Source: Roseospira visakhapatnamensis
Lineage (GTDB): Bacteria > Pseudomonadota > Alphaproteobacteria > Rhodospirillales > Rhodospirillaceae
Length of the DNA stretch: 33,110 nucleotides
Assembly: GCF_014197915.1 (NCBI RefSeq)
Contig: NZ_JACIGK010000033.1
Span: 1-33,110, forward strand
Reading direction: 5' to 3'
A program made the translations under genes and the position numbers. This document shows positions 14,752 to 24,220 of this stretch, piece by piece (position 1 is the first letter of the stretch; every line of letters begins with the position of its first letter). Under the pieces are notes generated by a model. It saw nothing but the letters and a program-made list of their open reading frames with translations. It did not search any database and had not been told where the DNA came from.

Positions 14752-15623
14752 GCCCCGACGGATCCCGCGCGGCACCGGCCGGGCGCCGTCAGACCGCGGT
14801 GGGCCGGCTGGGGCTGACACTGCGGGGCGATGGCCCGGTGACGCGGCTGGTCGATCTGGATCAGGCGGCGCCTCTGCGCGCCCTTTTCCCCCATCCCGTC
14901 CCGGGGGAGCCCCTGACGGCCTGTGTCACCAACACCGCCGGCGGTCTGGTGGCGGGGGACGTCCTGGGTCTCTCGGTCACACTTGGGGGCGGGGCACGGG
15001 CGATGGTCATGGCTCAGGCTGCCGAGAAGGTCTATCGCTCCGGTACCGGGGCCGAGGCCAAGGTCACGGTGCGGCTCGCCGCCGGGCCCGAGAGCTGGCT
15101 GGAGTGGCTGCCACGCGAGACCATCGTGTTTGACCGCGCCCGGCTGCGGCGTGAGACGGCGCTGGATCTGGACCCGACGGCACGGATGCTGACGGGCGAG
15201 ATCTTGGTGCTGGGACGGCGTGCCCACGGCGAAGTGCTGTCGCGCGGGTTGATCCGCGACGCCTGGCGGGTCTCCATCGGCGCACATCTGGTATGGGCGG
15301 ACGCCCTGCATTTGGAGGGCGATCTGGCACGGGCGCGACTGGCGCCGGCCGGTTTCGCCGGCGCCGAGGCGTTGGCCACACTGATCGCCCGCCTGCCGGG
15401 TGTGGCCGGCGGCGAGGCGGCGTTGACCGACGACATCCGGACCCGCCTGGAGACGCACGACACGGTCCGGGCCGGATCCACGACGATCAACGGTATCGTG
15501 ATTTCCCGTATCCTCTCGCACACCGCCGAGGCGGCGCGCGACGCGTTCGCCGACGTCTGGGGCCTGCTTCGACAGGCCGGCGGCGGCTATGCGGCAACCC
15601 TGCCGCGGCTCTGGTCCATCTGA
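14748..15623 (+). CDS. ureD: Urease accessory protein UreD
   Basis: This 291-residue scaffold protein helps load nickel into the UreABC apoenzyme together with UreF and UreG. Family landmarks are [49 protein letters not shown] and [15 protein letters not shown]. The start is ATG 14748. The frame stays open to 14607, inside the end of the RpiR gene, but the upstream residues do not resemble UreD. It is first in ureDABCEFG. ureA follows after 25 bases. Confidence 0.92.
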   Translation: MSPDGSRAAPAGRRQTAVGRLGLTLRGDGPVTRLVDLDQAAPLRALFPHPVPGEPLTACVTNTAGGLVAGDVLGLSVTLGGGARAMVMAQAAEKVYRSGTGAEAKVTVRLAAGPESWLEWLPRETIVFDRARLRRETALDLDPTARMLTGEILVLGRRAHGEVLSRGLIRDAWRVSIGAHLVWADALHLEGDLARARLAPAGFAGAEALATLIARLPGVAGGEAALTDDIRTRLETHDTVRAGSTTINGIVISRILSHTAEAARDAFADVWGLLRQAGGGYAATLPRLWSI

Positions 15624-15648
15624 ACAAGAAAGGGGAGGCTTCCGACCC

Positions 15649-15951
15649 ATGAACCTCACGCCCCGGGAAAAAGACAAGCTGCTTGTCGCCATGGCCGCGC
15701 AGGTCGCCCGCCGGCGCCTGGATCGCGGCGTGCGCCTCAACCATCCGGAGGCCGTCGCCCTCATCACCGATGCCGTCGTCGAGGGGGCGCGCGATGGCCG
15801 CTCGGTCGCCGACTTGATGCGCGCGGGCGGGCAGGTGCTGACCCGCGACCAGGTCATGGAGGGGATCCCCGAGATGATCCCCGAGATCCAGGTCGAGGCA
15901 ACCTTCCCCGACGGCACCAAGCTGGTGACCGTGCATCAGCCCATCCGTTAG
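15649..15951 (+). CDS. ureA: Urease gamma subunit UreA
   Basis: This 100-residue small subunit of urease is exactly the family length. It begins [20 protein letters not shown], and has the conserved [23 protein letters not shown] and [28 protein letters not shown] (15631-15638) precedes ATG 15649. Its stop codon TAG forms the first bases of the palindromic element that separates it from ureB. In most operons of this order the two genes are nearly adjacent. Confidence 0.96.
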   Translation: MNLTPREKDKLLVAMAAQVARRRLDRGVRLNHPEAVALITDAVVEGARDGRSVADLMRAGGQVLTRDQVMEGIPEMIPEIQVEATFPDGTKLVTVHQPIR

Positions 15952-16083
15952 TGCACTGATCCAGACAGACGATGCAGTCCGCACTCTTTTGTCTGGATCG
16001 AAAGTGCACTAAAAACAATGTTTTGTGCAGCGGTATGTGCATTCAAGGGTGAGACTCCCTTGAATGCACATACCGCTGCACTA
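15949..16083. repeat. Compound palindromic element between ureA and ureB
   Basis: Two long hairpins are placed end to end, bounded by TAGTGCA (15949-15955) and its complement TGCACTA (16077-16083). Hairpin 1 pairs 15949-15967 with 15990-16011: 10 bp, a 3-base bulge, then 9 bp, with a 22-base loop. Hairpin 2 pairs 16025-16049 with 16057-16081: 25 bp without mismatch, 7-base loop. Between them lies the small palindrome AAAACAATGTTTT. The composition is AT-richer than the flanking genes. The element looks like a MITE- or BIME-like insertion, but a native regulatory structure is not excluded. Confidence 0.7.
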
Positions 16084-16097
16084 GGGAGACCGAGGCC

Positions 16098-16409
16098 ATG
16101 ATCCCCGGAGAGCGTTTTCCCGCCGCCGGTGTGCTGACCCTGAACGACGGGCGCGAGACCCGTTCGCTCAGGGTCGCCAACACCGGCGACCGCCCGATCC
16201 AGGTGGGCAGCCACTATCACTTCGCCGAGACAAACGCCGCGCTGTCCTTCGACCGGGCGGCGGCGCGGGGCTTCCGGCTGGACATTCCAGCCGGCTCGGC
16301 CGTCCGCTTCGAGCCTGGCCAGACCCGCGAGGTCACTCTGGTCGCCTTCGCCGGGCGGCGCGTCGTCCATGGGTTCACAGGCGCGGTCCAGGGGCCGCTG
16401 GAGGGTTGA
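16098..16409 (+). CDS. ureB: Urease beta subunit UreB
   Basis: This 103-residue structural subunit of urease has family features MIPGERF-start, [37 protein letters not shown] and a C-terminal [15 protein letters not shown]. The start ATG 16098 follows AGGGAG just after the right foot of the palindromic element. ureC begins 4 bases after its stop. The large hairpin immediately before its ribosome binding site may affect UreB and UreC output relative to UreA. Confidence 0.96.
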   Translation: MIPGERFPAAGVLTLNDGRETRSLRVANTGDRPIQVGSHYHFAETNAALSFDRAAARGFRLDIPAGSAVRFEPGQTREVTLVAFAGRRVVHGFTGAVQGPLEG

Positions 16410-16413
16410 CGCC

Positions 16414-18123
16414 ATGGCCATACAGATCGAGCGCGGCGCCTACGCCGCCATGTTCGGCCCCACCACCGGGGACCGCCTGCGGCTCGCCGACACGGATCTG
16501 GTGATCGAGGTCGAGCGCGACCTGACCACCTACGGCGAGGAGGTCAAGTTCGGCGGCGGCAAGGTCATCCGCGACGGCATGGGGCAGTCCCAGACCGCGC
16601 GTGCCGCCGGGGCCGTCGACACCGTCATCACCAATGCCCTGATCGTCGACCATGCCGGTATTCTCAAGGCGGACGTCGGGCTGAAGGATGGTCGGATCGC
16701 CGCCATCGGCAAGGCCGGCAACCCCGACGTTCAGCCGGGCGTCGACATCATCATTGGCCCGGGCACGGAGGCCATCGCCGGCGAGGGGCGGATTCTCACC
16801 GCCGGCGGCATTGATGCCCACATCCACTGGATCTGTCCGCAGCAGATCAACGAGGCCCTGGCGTCTGGCATCACCACCATGCTGGGCGGCGGCACCGGGC
16901 CGGCCGAGGGAACCAACGCGACGACCTGCACGCCCGGCCCCTGGCATCTCGCCCGGATGCTCCAGGCGGCGGAGGGGCTGCCCATGAACCTGGGCTTCTT
17001 CGGCAAGGGCAACGCCAGCCTGCCGGCGGCCCTGGAGGAACAGATCCGGGCCGGGGCCATCGGCCTGAAGCTGCATGAGGACTGGGGCACCACGCCCAGC
17101 ACCATCGACTGCTGCCTGACGGTCGCCGAGGCGCACGACATACAGGTCGCCATCCACACGGACACCCTGAACGAAAGCGGGTTCGTCGAAGCCACCCGGG
17201 CCGCCTTCAAGGGGCGCACGATCCACGCCTTTCATACCGAGGGCGCGGGCGGCGGCCACGCCCCGGACATCATCCGCCTGGCCGGCGACGCCAACGTGTT
17301 GCCCAGTTCCACCAATCCCACCCGGCCCTTCACGGTCAACACCATCGACGAGCATCTGGACATGCTGATGGTGTGCCATCACCTGGACCCGGCGATCCCC
17401 GAGGATGTGGCCTTCGCCGAGAGCCGCATCCGCAAGGAGACCATCGCGGCCGAAGACATCCTGCATGACATGGGCGCCTTCTCCATGATTGCCTCTGACA
17501 GCCAGGCCATGGGCCGCGTGGGCGAAGTCGTCTGCCGCACCTGGCAGACCGCGCACAAGATGAAAGTGCAGCGCGGCCGGCTTCCAGAGGAGACCGGCGA
17601 CAACGACAACCTGCGCGTCCGCCGCTACATCGCCAAGTACACCATCAACCCGGCCATTGCCCACGGCATGGCCGACCATGTGGGGTCGGTTGCGGTCGGC
17701 CAGTTGGCCGACCTGGTGCTGTGGAAGCCGGCCTTCTTCGGCGTCAAACCGGATCTGGTGCTGAAGAGCGGAACCATCGCCCTCGCCGCGATGGGCGATC
17801 CCAACGCCTCGATCCCGACACCGCAGCCTGTCCACTACCGGCCCATGTTCGGCAGCTTCGGGCGGTCGCTGACCAACAGCATGGTGACCTTCGTCTCGGG
17901 CGCCGCGCTGGAGGCCGGGATCGGCGACGCCCTGGACCTGCGCCGGCCTCTGCTGGCGGTGCGCGGGTGCCGTTCCGTGACCAAGGCGGACATGGTGCTG
18001 AACGACGCCACGCCCCACATCGAGGTTGATCCGGAAACCTACGACGTGCGGGCGGACGGAACCTTGCTCACTTGCGATCCGGCCGAGGTGTTGCCCATGG
18101 CCCAGCGCTATTTCCTGTTCTGA
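16414..18123 (+). CDS. ureC: Urease alpha (catalytic) subunit UreC
   Basis: This 569-residue dinickel amidohydrolase converts urea to ammonia and carbamate. Nickel ligands and active-site residues are all present: H136 and H138 ([14 protein letters not shown]), the carbamylated K219 ([12 protein letters not shown]), H248 ([11 protein letters not shown]), H274 ([15 protein letters not shown]), the mobile-flap C321-H322 ([17 protein letters not shown]) and D362 ([16 protein letters not shown]). The length matches the family (~567-571). The start ATG 16414 gives the typical [20 protein letters not shown]. It appears fully functional. Confidence 0.98.
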   Translation: MAIQIERGAYAAMFGPTTGDRLRLADTDLVIEVERDLTTYGEEVKFGGGKVIRDGMGQSQTARAAGAVDTVITNALIVDHAGILKADVGLKDGRIAAIGKAGNPDVQPGVDIIIGPGTEAIAGEGRILTAGGIDAHIHWICPQQINEALASGITTMLGGGTGPAEGTNATTCTPGPWHLARMLQAAEGLPMNLGFFGKGNASLPAALEEQIRAGAIGLKLHEDWGTTPSTIDCCLTVAEAHDIQVAIHTDTLNESGFVEATRAAFKGRTIHAFHTEGAGGGHAPDIIRLAGDANVLPSSTNPTRPFTVNTIDEHLDMLMVCHHLDPAIPEDVAFAESRIRKETIAAEDILHDMGAFSMIASDSQAMGRVGEVVCRTWQTAHKMKVQRGRLPEETGDNDNLRVRRYIAKYTINPAIAHGMADHVGSVAVGQLADLVLWKPAFFGVKPDLVLKSGTIALAAMGDPNASIPTPQPVHYRPMFGSFGRSLTNSMVTFVSGAALEAGIGDALDLRRPLLAVRGCRSVTKADMVLNDATPHIEVDPETYDVRADGTLLTCDPAEVLPMAQRYFLF

Positions 18124-18140
18124 CGCCCGGACCCGATGCC

Positions 18141-18623
18141 ATGACCGTGACCGAGGGCGCGCCACGCCGCGCCATCCGCCACCATCCCGCCGGCACCTGG
18201 CCCGAGGAGCGGACCGGCGGGCGCGTGACCCTGACCCGCGCGGAGCGGCACCGGCGCCGCGTGCGCCTGCGGGACGATGCCGGGGCCGCCTTCCTGCTCG
18301 ACCTGCCGACGGCGGTGGCCATGCACGACGGCGACGGCCTGGAACTGACGGACGGCCCGTTCATTCGGGTGGTGGCGCGAGCCGAGCCGGTGCTCGACAT
18401 CACCTGCGCGGATGCGCGCCACGCCGCCCGCATGGCCTGGCACCTGGGCAACCGGCACCTGCCGGTCGAGGTGCTGGCGGACGGCCTGACCCTGCGAATC
18501 GCCGACGACCATGTCATCGCCGACATGGCGCGCGGCCTGGGCGGGACCGTGTCCCGGCACGACGCGCCCTTCGCGCCGGAGGGCGGGGCCTATCCATCGG
18601 GGCACGGTCATGACCACGCCTGA
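18141..18623 (+). CDS. ureE: Urease accessory metallochaperone UreE
   Basis: This 160-residue protein delivers nickel to the urease assembly complex. The N-terminal peptide-binding domain contains RVRLRDDAGAAFLLDLPTA. The metal-binding domain has AWHLGNRHLPVEV, the usual HLGNRH motif. The C-terminus ends in a short His tail (HGHDHA), much poorer in histidine than in Klebsiella-type UreE. The start ATG 18141 lies 17 bases after the ureC stop. Its last 14 bases overlap ureF. Confidence 0.92.
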   Translation: MTVTEGAPRRAIRHHPAGTWPEERTGGRVTLTRAERHRRRVRLRDDAGAAFLLDLPTAVAMHDGDGLELTDGPFIRVVARAEPVLDITCADARHAARMAWHLGNRHLPVEVLADGLTLRIADDHVIADMARGLGGTVSRHDAPFAPEGGAYPSGHGHDHA

Positions 18624-19325
18624 GCCCGTGGACGGGCCCATCGCGGACCCGGCCTTGCATCGGCTGCTGGCCTGGCTGTCGCCCGCCTTTCCGGTCGGCG
18701 CCTTCACCTGGAGCCACGGCCTGGAGGCGGCCGTCGAGGCCGGGCTGGTGCGCGACCGCGATAGCCTGACCGACTGGGTGGGCTGGATCGTCGAACAGGG
18801 CGCCGGGCGGCTGGACGCCGACTGCCTGCGCGAGGCCTATCTCGCGGTCCAGGCCGGGGACCGCGCCCGCCTGCTGGCGGTCGCCGACGAGGCCGCCGCG
18901 TTGCGCGGCACGGCGGAGATGGCCCAGGAAGCCGCCGCCCAGGGGGCCGCCTTCCTGCGCGCCATCGGCGACGGCTGGCCGGTCGCCGGCCTCGCCGAGG
19001 TCCGGGCCGCGCTAACCGGCGCCGGTCTCGACACCGCCTATCCGGTCGCGGTCGGGGTGGCCGCGGCCTGCCATGGCCTGCCCCTGCGCCCGGTGCTGGC
19101 CGGGGTCCTGCACGCTCTGGGCGCCAACCTGGTCTCCGCCGGGGTGCGCCTGGTGCCCCTGGGGCAGACCACCGGACAGCAGGCCCTAGCCGCGCTGGTG
19201 CCGGTGTTTGTCACGGCCACCGAGGATGCGCTTGCCCGCCCCTGGTCAGACCGGGGCAGCGCCGCGCCCATGGTGGACTGGACCAGCATGCGCCATGAAA
19301 CCCAATACACGAGGCTGTTCCGATC

Positions 19326-19329
<4 letters not shown>
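18610..19329 (+). CDS. ureF: Urease accessory protein UreF
   Basis: This 239-residue, mostly helical protein gates the UreG GTPase in the UreDFG complex. Landmarks are [21 protein letters not shown] near the N-terminus, [13 protein letters not shown], a central Ala-rich helical region and [19 protein letters not shown]. The C-terminus ends [11 protein letters not shown], as in typical UreF. The start ATG 18610 lies within the ureE end, and the stop overlaps ureG by four bases (ATGA). Confidence 0.93.
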
Positions 19330-20002
<673 letters not shown>

Positions 20003-20006
<4 letters not shown>

Positions 20007-20860
20007 CCAACGAGACCCGTCGGGCCGGCCCCTATCACGCTCCGCGTGGCGGCCTGCCACACCAGACCCAGTTGATGACCGACCGGGCCGTCTTCACCGA
20101 GGCCTACGCGGTGATCCCGCGGGGGACCCTGCGGGACATCGTGACCAGCGCCTTCCCGTTCTGGGACGACACCCGCGCCTGGGTGCTGGCGCGACCCATG
20201 ACGGGCTTCGCCGAGACCTTCGCCCAGGCCATTGTGGAGATCGGACCGGGGGGAGGCTCCGAGACTCCCGAGCCGGAGGCGGCGGTGGAGGGCATTCTCT
20301 TCGTTCTGGATGGCACCGTCTCGGTGACGCTGGGCCCGAACGGCCAAGCCCCCCATGACCTGGGTCCGGGCGGGTACGCCTACCTGCCGCCGGGGTGCGG
20401 CTGGACGATCCGCAACAGGGCCGGCGGAACCGCCCGCCTGCACTGGATCCGCAAGCGCTACCAGCCGGTGGCGGGGCTCGATCATCCCGATCCGCTGGTC
20501 ACCAACGAGACCCTGATCCCGCCATCGCCCATGCCCGGGACCGGCGGGGGCTGGGCCACCACGCACTTCGTTGACCCCGCCGACATGCGCCACGACATGC
20601 ACGTGACCATCGTCACCATGGACCCGGGCGCCTGCATCCCCTTCGCCGAGACCCACGTGATGGAGCATGGGCTGTATGTGCTGGAGGGTAAGGCCGTCTA
20701 CCACCTCAACCGGGACTGGATCGAGGTGGAGGCCGGCGACTTCATGTGGTTGCGCGCCTTCTGCCCTCAGGCCTGCTACGCGGGCGGACCGGGGCGGTTC
20801 CGCTACCTGCTGTACAAGGACGTGAACCGCCACGCGACGTTTCCGGCATGGGTCCGATGA
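20003..20860 (+). CDS. allE: (S)-ureidoglycine aminohydrolase (bicupin)
   Basis: This 285-residue bicupin is predicted to turn (S)-ureidoglycine into (S)-ureidoglycolate and ammonia, the step after allantoate hydrolysis. Cupin 1 spans about residues 70-145 and cupin 2 about 200-270. The Mn ligand set of the family (Glu, His, His, Gln) can be read in cupin 2 as E216, H218, H222 ([16 protein letters not shown]) and Q256 ([10 protein letters not shown]). The start ATG 20003 overlaps the ureG stop, and its own stop overlaps the next gene, so it is translationally coupled on both sides. A related glyoxylate-pathway cupin is the main alternative. Confidence 0.88.
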
Positions 20861-21396
20861 CCCCCGACACGGGCGGCGACGATGCCGCGACCGTGACCGC
20901 GCGGCCGATCACGGCGGACGCCTTCGCGCCCTTCGGTGAGCTGATCACGGCGGACCGGACACCGCCCCGAACCATCAACCAGGGCCTGTGCCAGCGGTTC
21001 ACGGACCTGGCGCGGCTCGACGCCGGCGACGGCCGCATCGGCGTCAGCCTGTTCCGCGCCCAGGTCCGGACCCTGCCGCACCGCCTGGACCTGATGGAGC
21101 GGCATCCCGGGGGCTCCCAGTGCTTCGTGCCCCTGGACGGCTCGCACGTCCTGGTCACGGTCGCGCCGGACATCGGCGGGGCGCCGGGAACGCCGCGGGC
21201 GTTCCTGGCCGGCCCCGACCAGCCCGTCAACATCGGCCGCAATGTCTGGCACGGCGTGCTGACACCCATTGCGGGGTCGGGCCTGTTCCTGGTGTTGGAC
21301 CGGCTCGGGCCAGGCCGGAACCTGGAGGAGCACCGGCTCCGGCGCCCGGTCCTGATCCGTCTCCCGCCCGCGGGAAGCGCGGACGCCACCGCTTGA
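20857..21396 (+). CDS. allA: Ureidoglycolate lyase
   Basis: This 179-residue cupin-fold enzyme splits ureidoglycolate into glyoxylate and urea. Family landmarks are ITADAFAPFGELI near the N-terminus, MERHPGGSQCFVPL, the region GPDQPVNIGRNVWHGVLTPI with the conserved Trp-His, and FLVLDRLGPGRN. ATG 20857 overlaps the allE stop (ATGA) and is preferred to ATG 20848. It makes urea in the same operon as the urease that consumes it. A short hairpin overlaps the stop codon, and an IS5-family element begins within ten bases. Confidence 0.9.
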   Translation: MTPDTGGDDAATVTARPITADAFAPFGELITADRTPPRTINQGLCQRFTDLARLDAGDGRIGVSLFRAQVRTLPHRLDLMERHPGGSQCFVPLDGSHVLVTVAPDIGGAPGTPRAFLAGPDQPVNIGRNVWHGVLTPIAGSGLFLVLDRLGPGRNLEEHRLRRPVLIRLPPAGSADATA

Positions 21397-21404
21397 CGGT
21401 GGCG
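21384..21404 (+). terminator. Hairpin across the allA stop codon
   Basis: CGCCACCG (21384-21391) pairs with CGGTGGCG (21397-21404) around CTTGA, which includes the allA stop. No T tract follows, because the IS element starts immediately. The insertion may have removed the distal part of a terminator. Confidence 0.45.
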
Positions 21405-21447
21405 CTGAGAGTCCGATTCGAAACTTCGTGAGGCATATCAGGTTTGA

Positions 21448-21544
21448 GGCTTATCCCCCTGGTTCAGGTCGGTCCATGATGGAGAGCAGTTCGTGCCCAT
21501 GCGACCCCAACATCATGGGGTTGCCGGACGCAGGGGGATAAGCC
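21448..21544. repeat. Nested palindrome inside the IS, beyond the transposase stop
   Basis: An outer 14-bp arm (21448-21461 with 21531-21544) and an inner 8-bp arm (21474-21481 with 21511-21518) are both perfect. They are separated by 12 bases on each side, so the whole folds symmetrically. It fills most of the unusually long gap between the left IS end and the transposase stop. Confidence 0.65.
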
Positions 21545-21546
21545 GG

Positions 21547-22368
21547 TCAGGTTTTTGCGAGGAGGCGGGTGACGCGCCGGATGTGGGCGATGAGCAGCCA
21601 GGCTTCGGCGCTCTGGATGGTTTTTTCCCAGTCCTTTGCCAAGCGTCGGCAGCGTCCGAGCCAGGCGAAGGTGCGTTCGACGACCCAGCGCCGGGGCACC
21701 ACCTCGAACCCCTTCGCGGCATCGGAGCGTTTGACGATCTCTATCGTCCAGCGTCCGATCTTCTCCAACGCTCCTTTGAGTTTTGGTCCGGCATAGCCAC
21801 CATCAGCGAAGATATGGCGAAGCCAGGGGTAGGACGACCGGATGGACTTCAGCACGCCGGGTGCCCCGTCCCGGTCCTGGATGTCGGCACCGTGGACGGC
21901 CAGGCCGACCAGCAGCCCCAGGGTGTCGGTGACGATATGACGCTTGCGCCGCTTGATCTTCTTGCCGGCGTCGTAGCCTGAAATCCCCCCGCTTTCCGTG
22001 GTTTTGACGCTCTGGCTGTCGATCACGCCGGCCGTCGGGCTCGCTTCGCGCCCGGCCGCCTCCCGCGCCGCCATCACGAGGTGATGGTTGATCGTGCGAA
22101 GCACGCCGTTGTTGCGCCAGTCATAGAAGTAGCCTCGCACCGTGGAGACCGGCGGAAAGTCGTTCGGCACCATCCGCCACTGGCACCCGGTCGCGGCCAT
22201 GTACAGGATGGCGTCGAGCACATCGCGCAGGTCCGTCGTCCTCGGCCGTCCCACGCGCTTCGGCGCCGGCAGCAGCGGCGCAATCAACGCCCACTCCGCA
22301 TCGGTCGCGTCGCTTGCGTAGCGCCGGCCCGTCCGCTCATACTTTGGCCGAGTGATTTCAGTCCACAT
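21547..22368 (-). CDS. IS5-family DDE transposase
   Basis: This 273-residue transposase has an N-terminal DUF4096-like DNA-binding region (YASDATDAEWALIAPLLP, then DVLDAILYMAATGCQWRMVP) and an RNase-H-like catalytic core. The catalytic residues can be read as D in GVIDSQSVKTTE, D in IFADGGYAGPK and E in RRWVVERTFAWLGRCRRLAK. It is a single uninterrupted frame and needs no programmed frameshift. The start ATG 22368 follows GGGAGCAC. The gene seems intact, so the element may be mobile. Confidence 0.92.
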   Translation of the reverse strand: MWTEITRPKYERTGRRYASDATDAEWALIAPLLPAPKRVGRPRTTDLRDVLDAILYMAATGCQWRMVPNDFPPVSTVRGYFYDWRNNGVLRTINHHLVMAAREAAGREASPTAGVIDSQSVKTTESGGISGYDAGKKIKRRKRHIVTDTLGLLVGLAVHGADIQDRDGAPGVLKSIRSSYPWLRHIFADGGYAGPKLKGALEKIGRWTIEIVKRSDAAKGFEVVPRRWVVERTFAWLGRCRRLAKDWEKTIQSAEAWLLIAHIRRVTRLLAKT

Positions 22369-22515
22369 GGTGTGCTCCCTGGCTGCATAGACACCAACCA
22401 TGGAATCACAACAGACTGAAATCACTCAACTCTTTTCAGATCGGGCTCTCAGGCCTCGACGCTGTCGTGATCGGTCAGGACCGTGTCCGGCGTAACGCTG
22501 ACGAAGAGCGGCTGG

Positions 22516-22782
22516 ATGGTCAAGATGGCGGAGGCCGGTTCGCCGTTCACGAAGCAGGCGAACCGCAAGACAGTCGAAGCCGACCTTGAGAAGGCCGAGC
22601 GCAAGATCGCCTCACCTATCGCTGGGGGCAAACGCAAAAAAAAGGCCGCCGCCGGAAAGGTGTCGGATATCATCGGGGCGGCACTTATCGCAAAATTAGA
22701 ATATATCTGTCCTGGGTTTCTCGCGAAGACATCGGCGGGGAACCCATTTACGCTGCAAATCCGCTTAAGTTCCAGAATTTGA
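22516..22782 (+). CDS. Possible hypothetical protein or gene remnant
   Basis: An open plus-strand frame from ATG 22516 encodes about 88 residues. The first ~55 are highly charged, with Lys-rich AGGKRKKKAAAGKVSDIIG, and use GC-ending codons as real genes here do. After about 22680 the base composition turns AT-rich and the frame loses that character, so the 3' part is probably not original. I do not recognise it. An antisense frame (22449-22673) is also open but less protein-like. It may be the stump of a gene cut when foreign DNA was inserted. Confidence 0.3.
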   Translation: MVKMAEAGSPFTKQANRKTVEADLEKAERKIASPIAGGKRKKKAAAGKVSDIIGAALIAKLEYICPGFLAKTSAGNPFTLQIRLSSRI

Positions 22783-22948
22783 AAATCTGCAAAATACGTT
22801 AAAAATAGAACGAACGCCCAATGAACATATCATATAAGGTTATGATGCGATTCTATACTTTATTTATTGGCATACACGCCTCCGGAATTCGCGAATTTTC
22901 TCGAACCCAACTAGAAATCTTATTCTTCCGTGAGGTATATTGCCTTGA
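22682..22948. other. AT-rich intergenic block
   Basis: This stretch is strikingly AT-rich for the window. It contains no supportable gene. Small palindromes are present, for example AATTCGCGAATT (22886-22897). It leads into the truncated recombinase and probably entered with it. Confidence 0.6.
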
Positions 22949-22984
22949 GTGCTCATTGCGTACCTTACAGGCGAAAAACTCACG

Positions 22985-23212
22985 ATGAATTTGAGTTCCG
23001 TCGACGACGATTTTCTGGCGGCCGGTCGCGCTCGGGGATTGTCTGATCATACGCTGCGCGCCTACCGACAAGACCTAACAGCGTTCTCCCGATGGGTGCG
23101 GCAGGCTGGCCCAGACCCAGTTTTTGGCAAGGATGCCGTTGTTGAGTGGATCACGGCCATGCGCGCCGAAGGCTACGCGGCGGCCACCATCAAGCGCCGG
23201 CTCGCCTGCGGG
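22985..23212 (+). pseudogene. Tyrosine recombinase, N-terminal core-binding domain only
   Basis: From ATG 22985 about 76 residues (MNLSSVDDDFLAAGRARGLS, DHTLRAYRQDLTAFSRWV, ATIKRRLA) match the SAM-like N-terminal domain of phage integrase/XerD-type recombinases. At about 23212 similarity stops and the frame runs on into unrelated sequence until 23380. The catalytic domain with its Arg-His-Arg-Tyr residues is missing. The junction is with an ISL3-like transposase tail in another frame, so insertion followed by deletion is the likely cause. Confidence 0.65.
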
Positions 23213-23216
23213 AGGA

Positions 23217-23324
23217 GGCCGAAACACGAAGGTCAAGCTGGTCAAGCGCCAGATGTACGGACGAGGCAAGATCGATCTGGTCTTCGCCCGCGCCGCTCAG
23301 GCCATTTGAACCGAAAACGGAGCC
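23217..23324 (+). pseudogene. ISL3-like transposase C-terminal scrap with IS end
   Basis: From about 23217 to the TGA at 23309 the frame reads RNTKVKLVKRQMYGRGKIDL and ends FARAAQAI. This resembles the C-terminus of ISL3-family transposases (KLIKRQMYGRA type). Just beyond it, 23308-23324 reads on the minus strand GGCTCCGTTTTCGGTTC, which would fit the GGCTC-type terminal repeat of that family. Only the last ~30 codons remain. The family call is by motif memory. Confidence 0.5.
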
Positions 23325-23374
23325 GCCGCGCACTCAGATTGAGTCAGATCCATTTTTGCACGCTAATGGACAGA

Positions 23375-24220
23375 TTATGAAGCAGCGTGACCTCCATCGC
23401 TGCAATCGGAGAAGGCTCTCAGGGCATGAGGAAGGGAGGCAAACAGGGCGGCACGATGGCCCATACCCTCCAGAACACGGGCCGTAACGCACAGGTCTTG
23501 GCGCACTCTCAGCCGGTCAATCATCGCGAGAGTCGCCGGTGCCGGCCCGGGCGTTTCCGGGGGGGGCTGACCGGATCGCACCTCTCGGTCGCCCATCATG
23601 ATGAGGACATGCGCGGGAGGTGTCGGGGGCGCGGCCGCCATGGCTTCCAGGCGCTCCATAATGTCCCCGCCCCACCACAGGGAGGGACTGACCGGACAGA
23701 AGCCACGAAACGCCTCCGGTGCCATGAACAGCGTATACAAGACGAACAGGCCACCGAAAGAATGTCCCCACAGGTCACGGCGGGACGAGTCCACGGCCAC
23801 GCCCTGTTCCGCCGCCTCCCGCACGGGTCCGATCAACCTGGACAGGAACCGATCCGCCCCGCCGGCCATGCGCTCAGGGCGCTGCGGATCCGGAACGGGG
23901 CCGTCGGCCCCCAAAGGCGGTGTGTAGTCGAGCCAGCGGTCGGCGACCGCGAAGCCCTGGTCGGTATCGTAACCCACACCGACCACCAGAAGCTCGGGCA
24001 CCTTCCGCAACAACGCCGGCGTCAACCCCTCGAACGCTGCGTTGCCATCCAGCAGATAGAGGACCGGATACCCGGATGACAGCGCCTCGCGGCGGGGTAG
24101 CGCACGGAACAGACGGTACGTCCGTCCATCTAGCGTGACCAGAAGCCGCTGTTGCGTCGTGTGGGTCTGGTGTGAGTCGTCGGTGGGCGCGGCTGGAAAG
24201 GCGTAGGGTGTCCATCTCAT
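23375..24220 (-). CDS. Alpha/beta hydrolase, siderophore-esterase like
   Basis: This 281-residue hydrolase belongs to the esterase-D/IroE-Fes type family that cleaves ester-linked siderophores such as enterobactin to release iron. The nucleophile is S154 in WGHSFGGLFVLY. The oxyanion region is near VLYLLDGNAAF (54-63), and the likely catalytic His is H255 in EGMGHRAAL. SPSLWWGG is typical of the family. No signal peptide is seen. ATG 24220 overlaps the stop of the AraC-type regulator (ATGA), so both are in one transcript. Its substrate is inferred from the neighbouring receptor and transporter. Confidence 0.82.
   Translation of the reverse strand: MRWTPYAFPAAPTDDSHQTHTTQQRLLVTLDGRTYRLFRALPRREALSSGYPVLYLLDGNAAFEGLTPALLRKVPELLVVGVGYDTDQGFAVADRWLDYTPPLGADGPVPDPQRPERMAGGADRFLSRLIGPVREAAEQGVAVDSSRRDLWGHSFGGLFVLYTLFMAPEAFRGFCPVSPSLWWGGDIMERLEAMAAAPPTPPAHVLIMMGDREVRSGQPPPETPGPAPATLAMIDRLRVRQDLCVTARVLEGMGHRAALFASLPHALRAFSDCSDGGHAAS

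Larger units (their letters stand above)
21405..22452. mobile_element. IS5-family insertion sequence, about 1.05 kb
   Basis: The ends are imperfect inverted repeats. CTGAGAGTCCGATTCGAAA (21405-21423) matches the complement of 22434-22452, CTGAGAGCCCGATCTGAAA. Over 37 bases I count about 26 identities. One intact transposase gene fills 21547-22368 on the minus strand. If the element proper begins at GAGAG, the flanks CT and AG rebuild CTAG, a target common for IS5-type elements. No longer direct repeat is visible. The element sits just after allA without damaging it. Confidence 0.8.

Noticed and set aside
22449-22673. Minus-strand gene ending at the IS boundary
   Set aside because: It is open for 74 codons, but the composition is Ser/Ala/Phe-rich with no recognisable motif. 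The plus strand reads more like protein.
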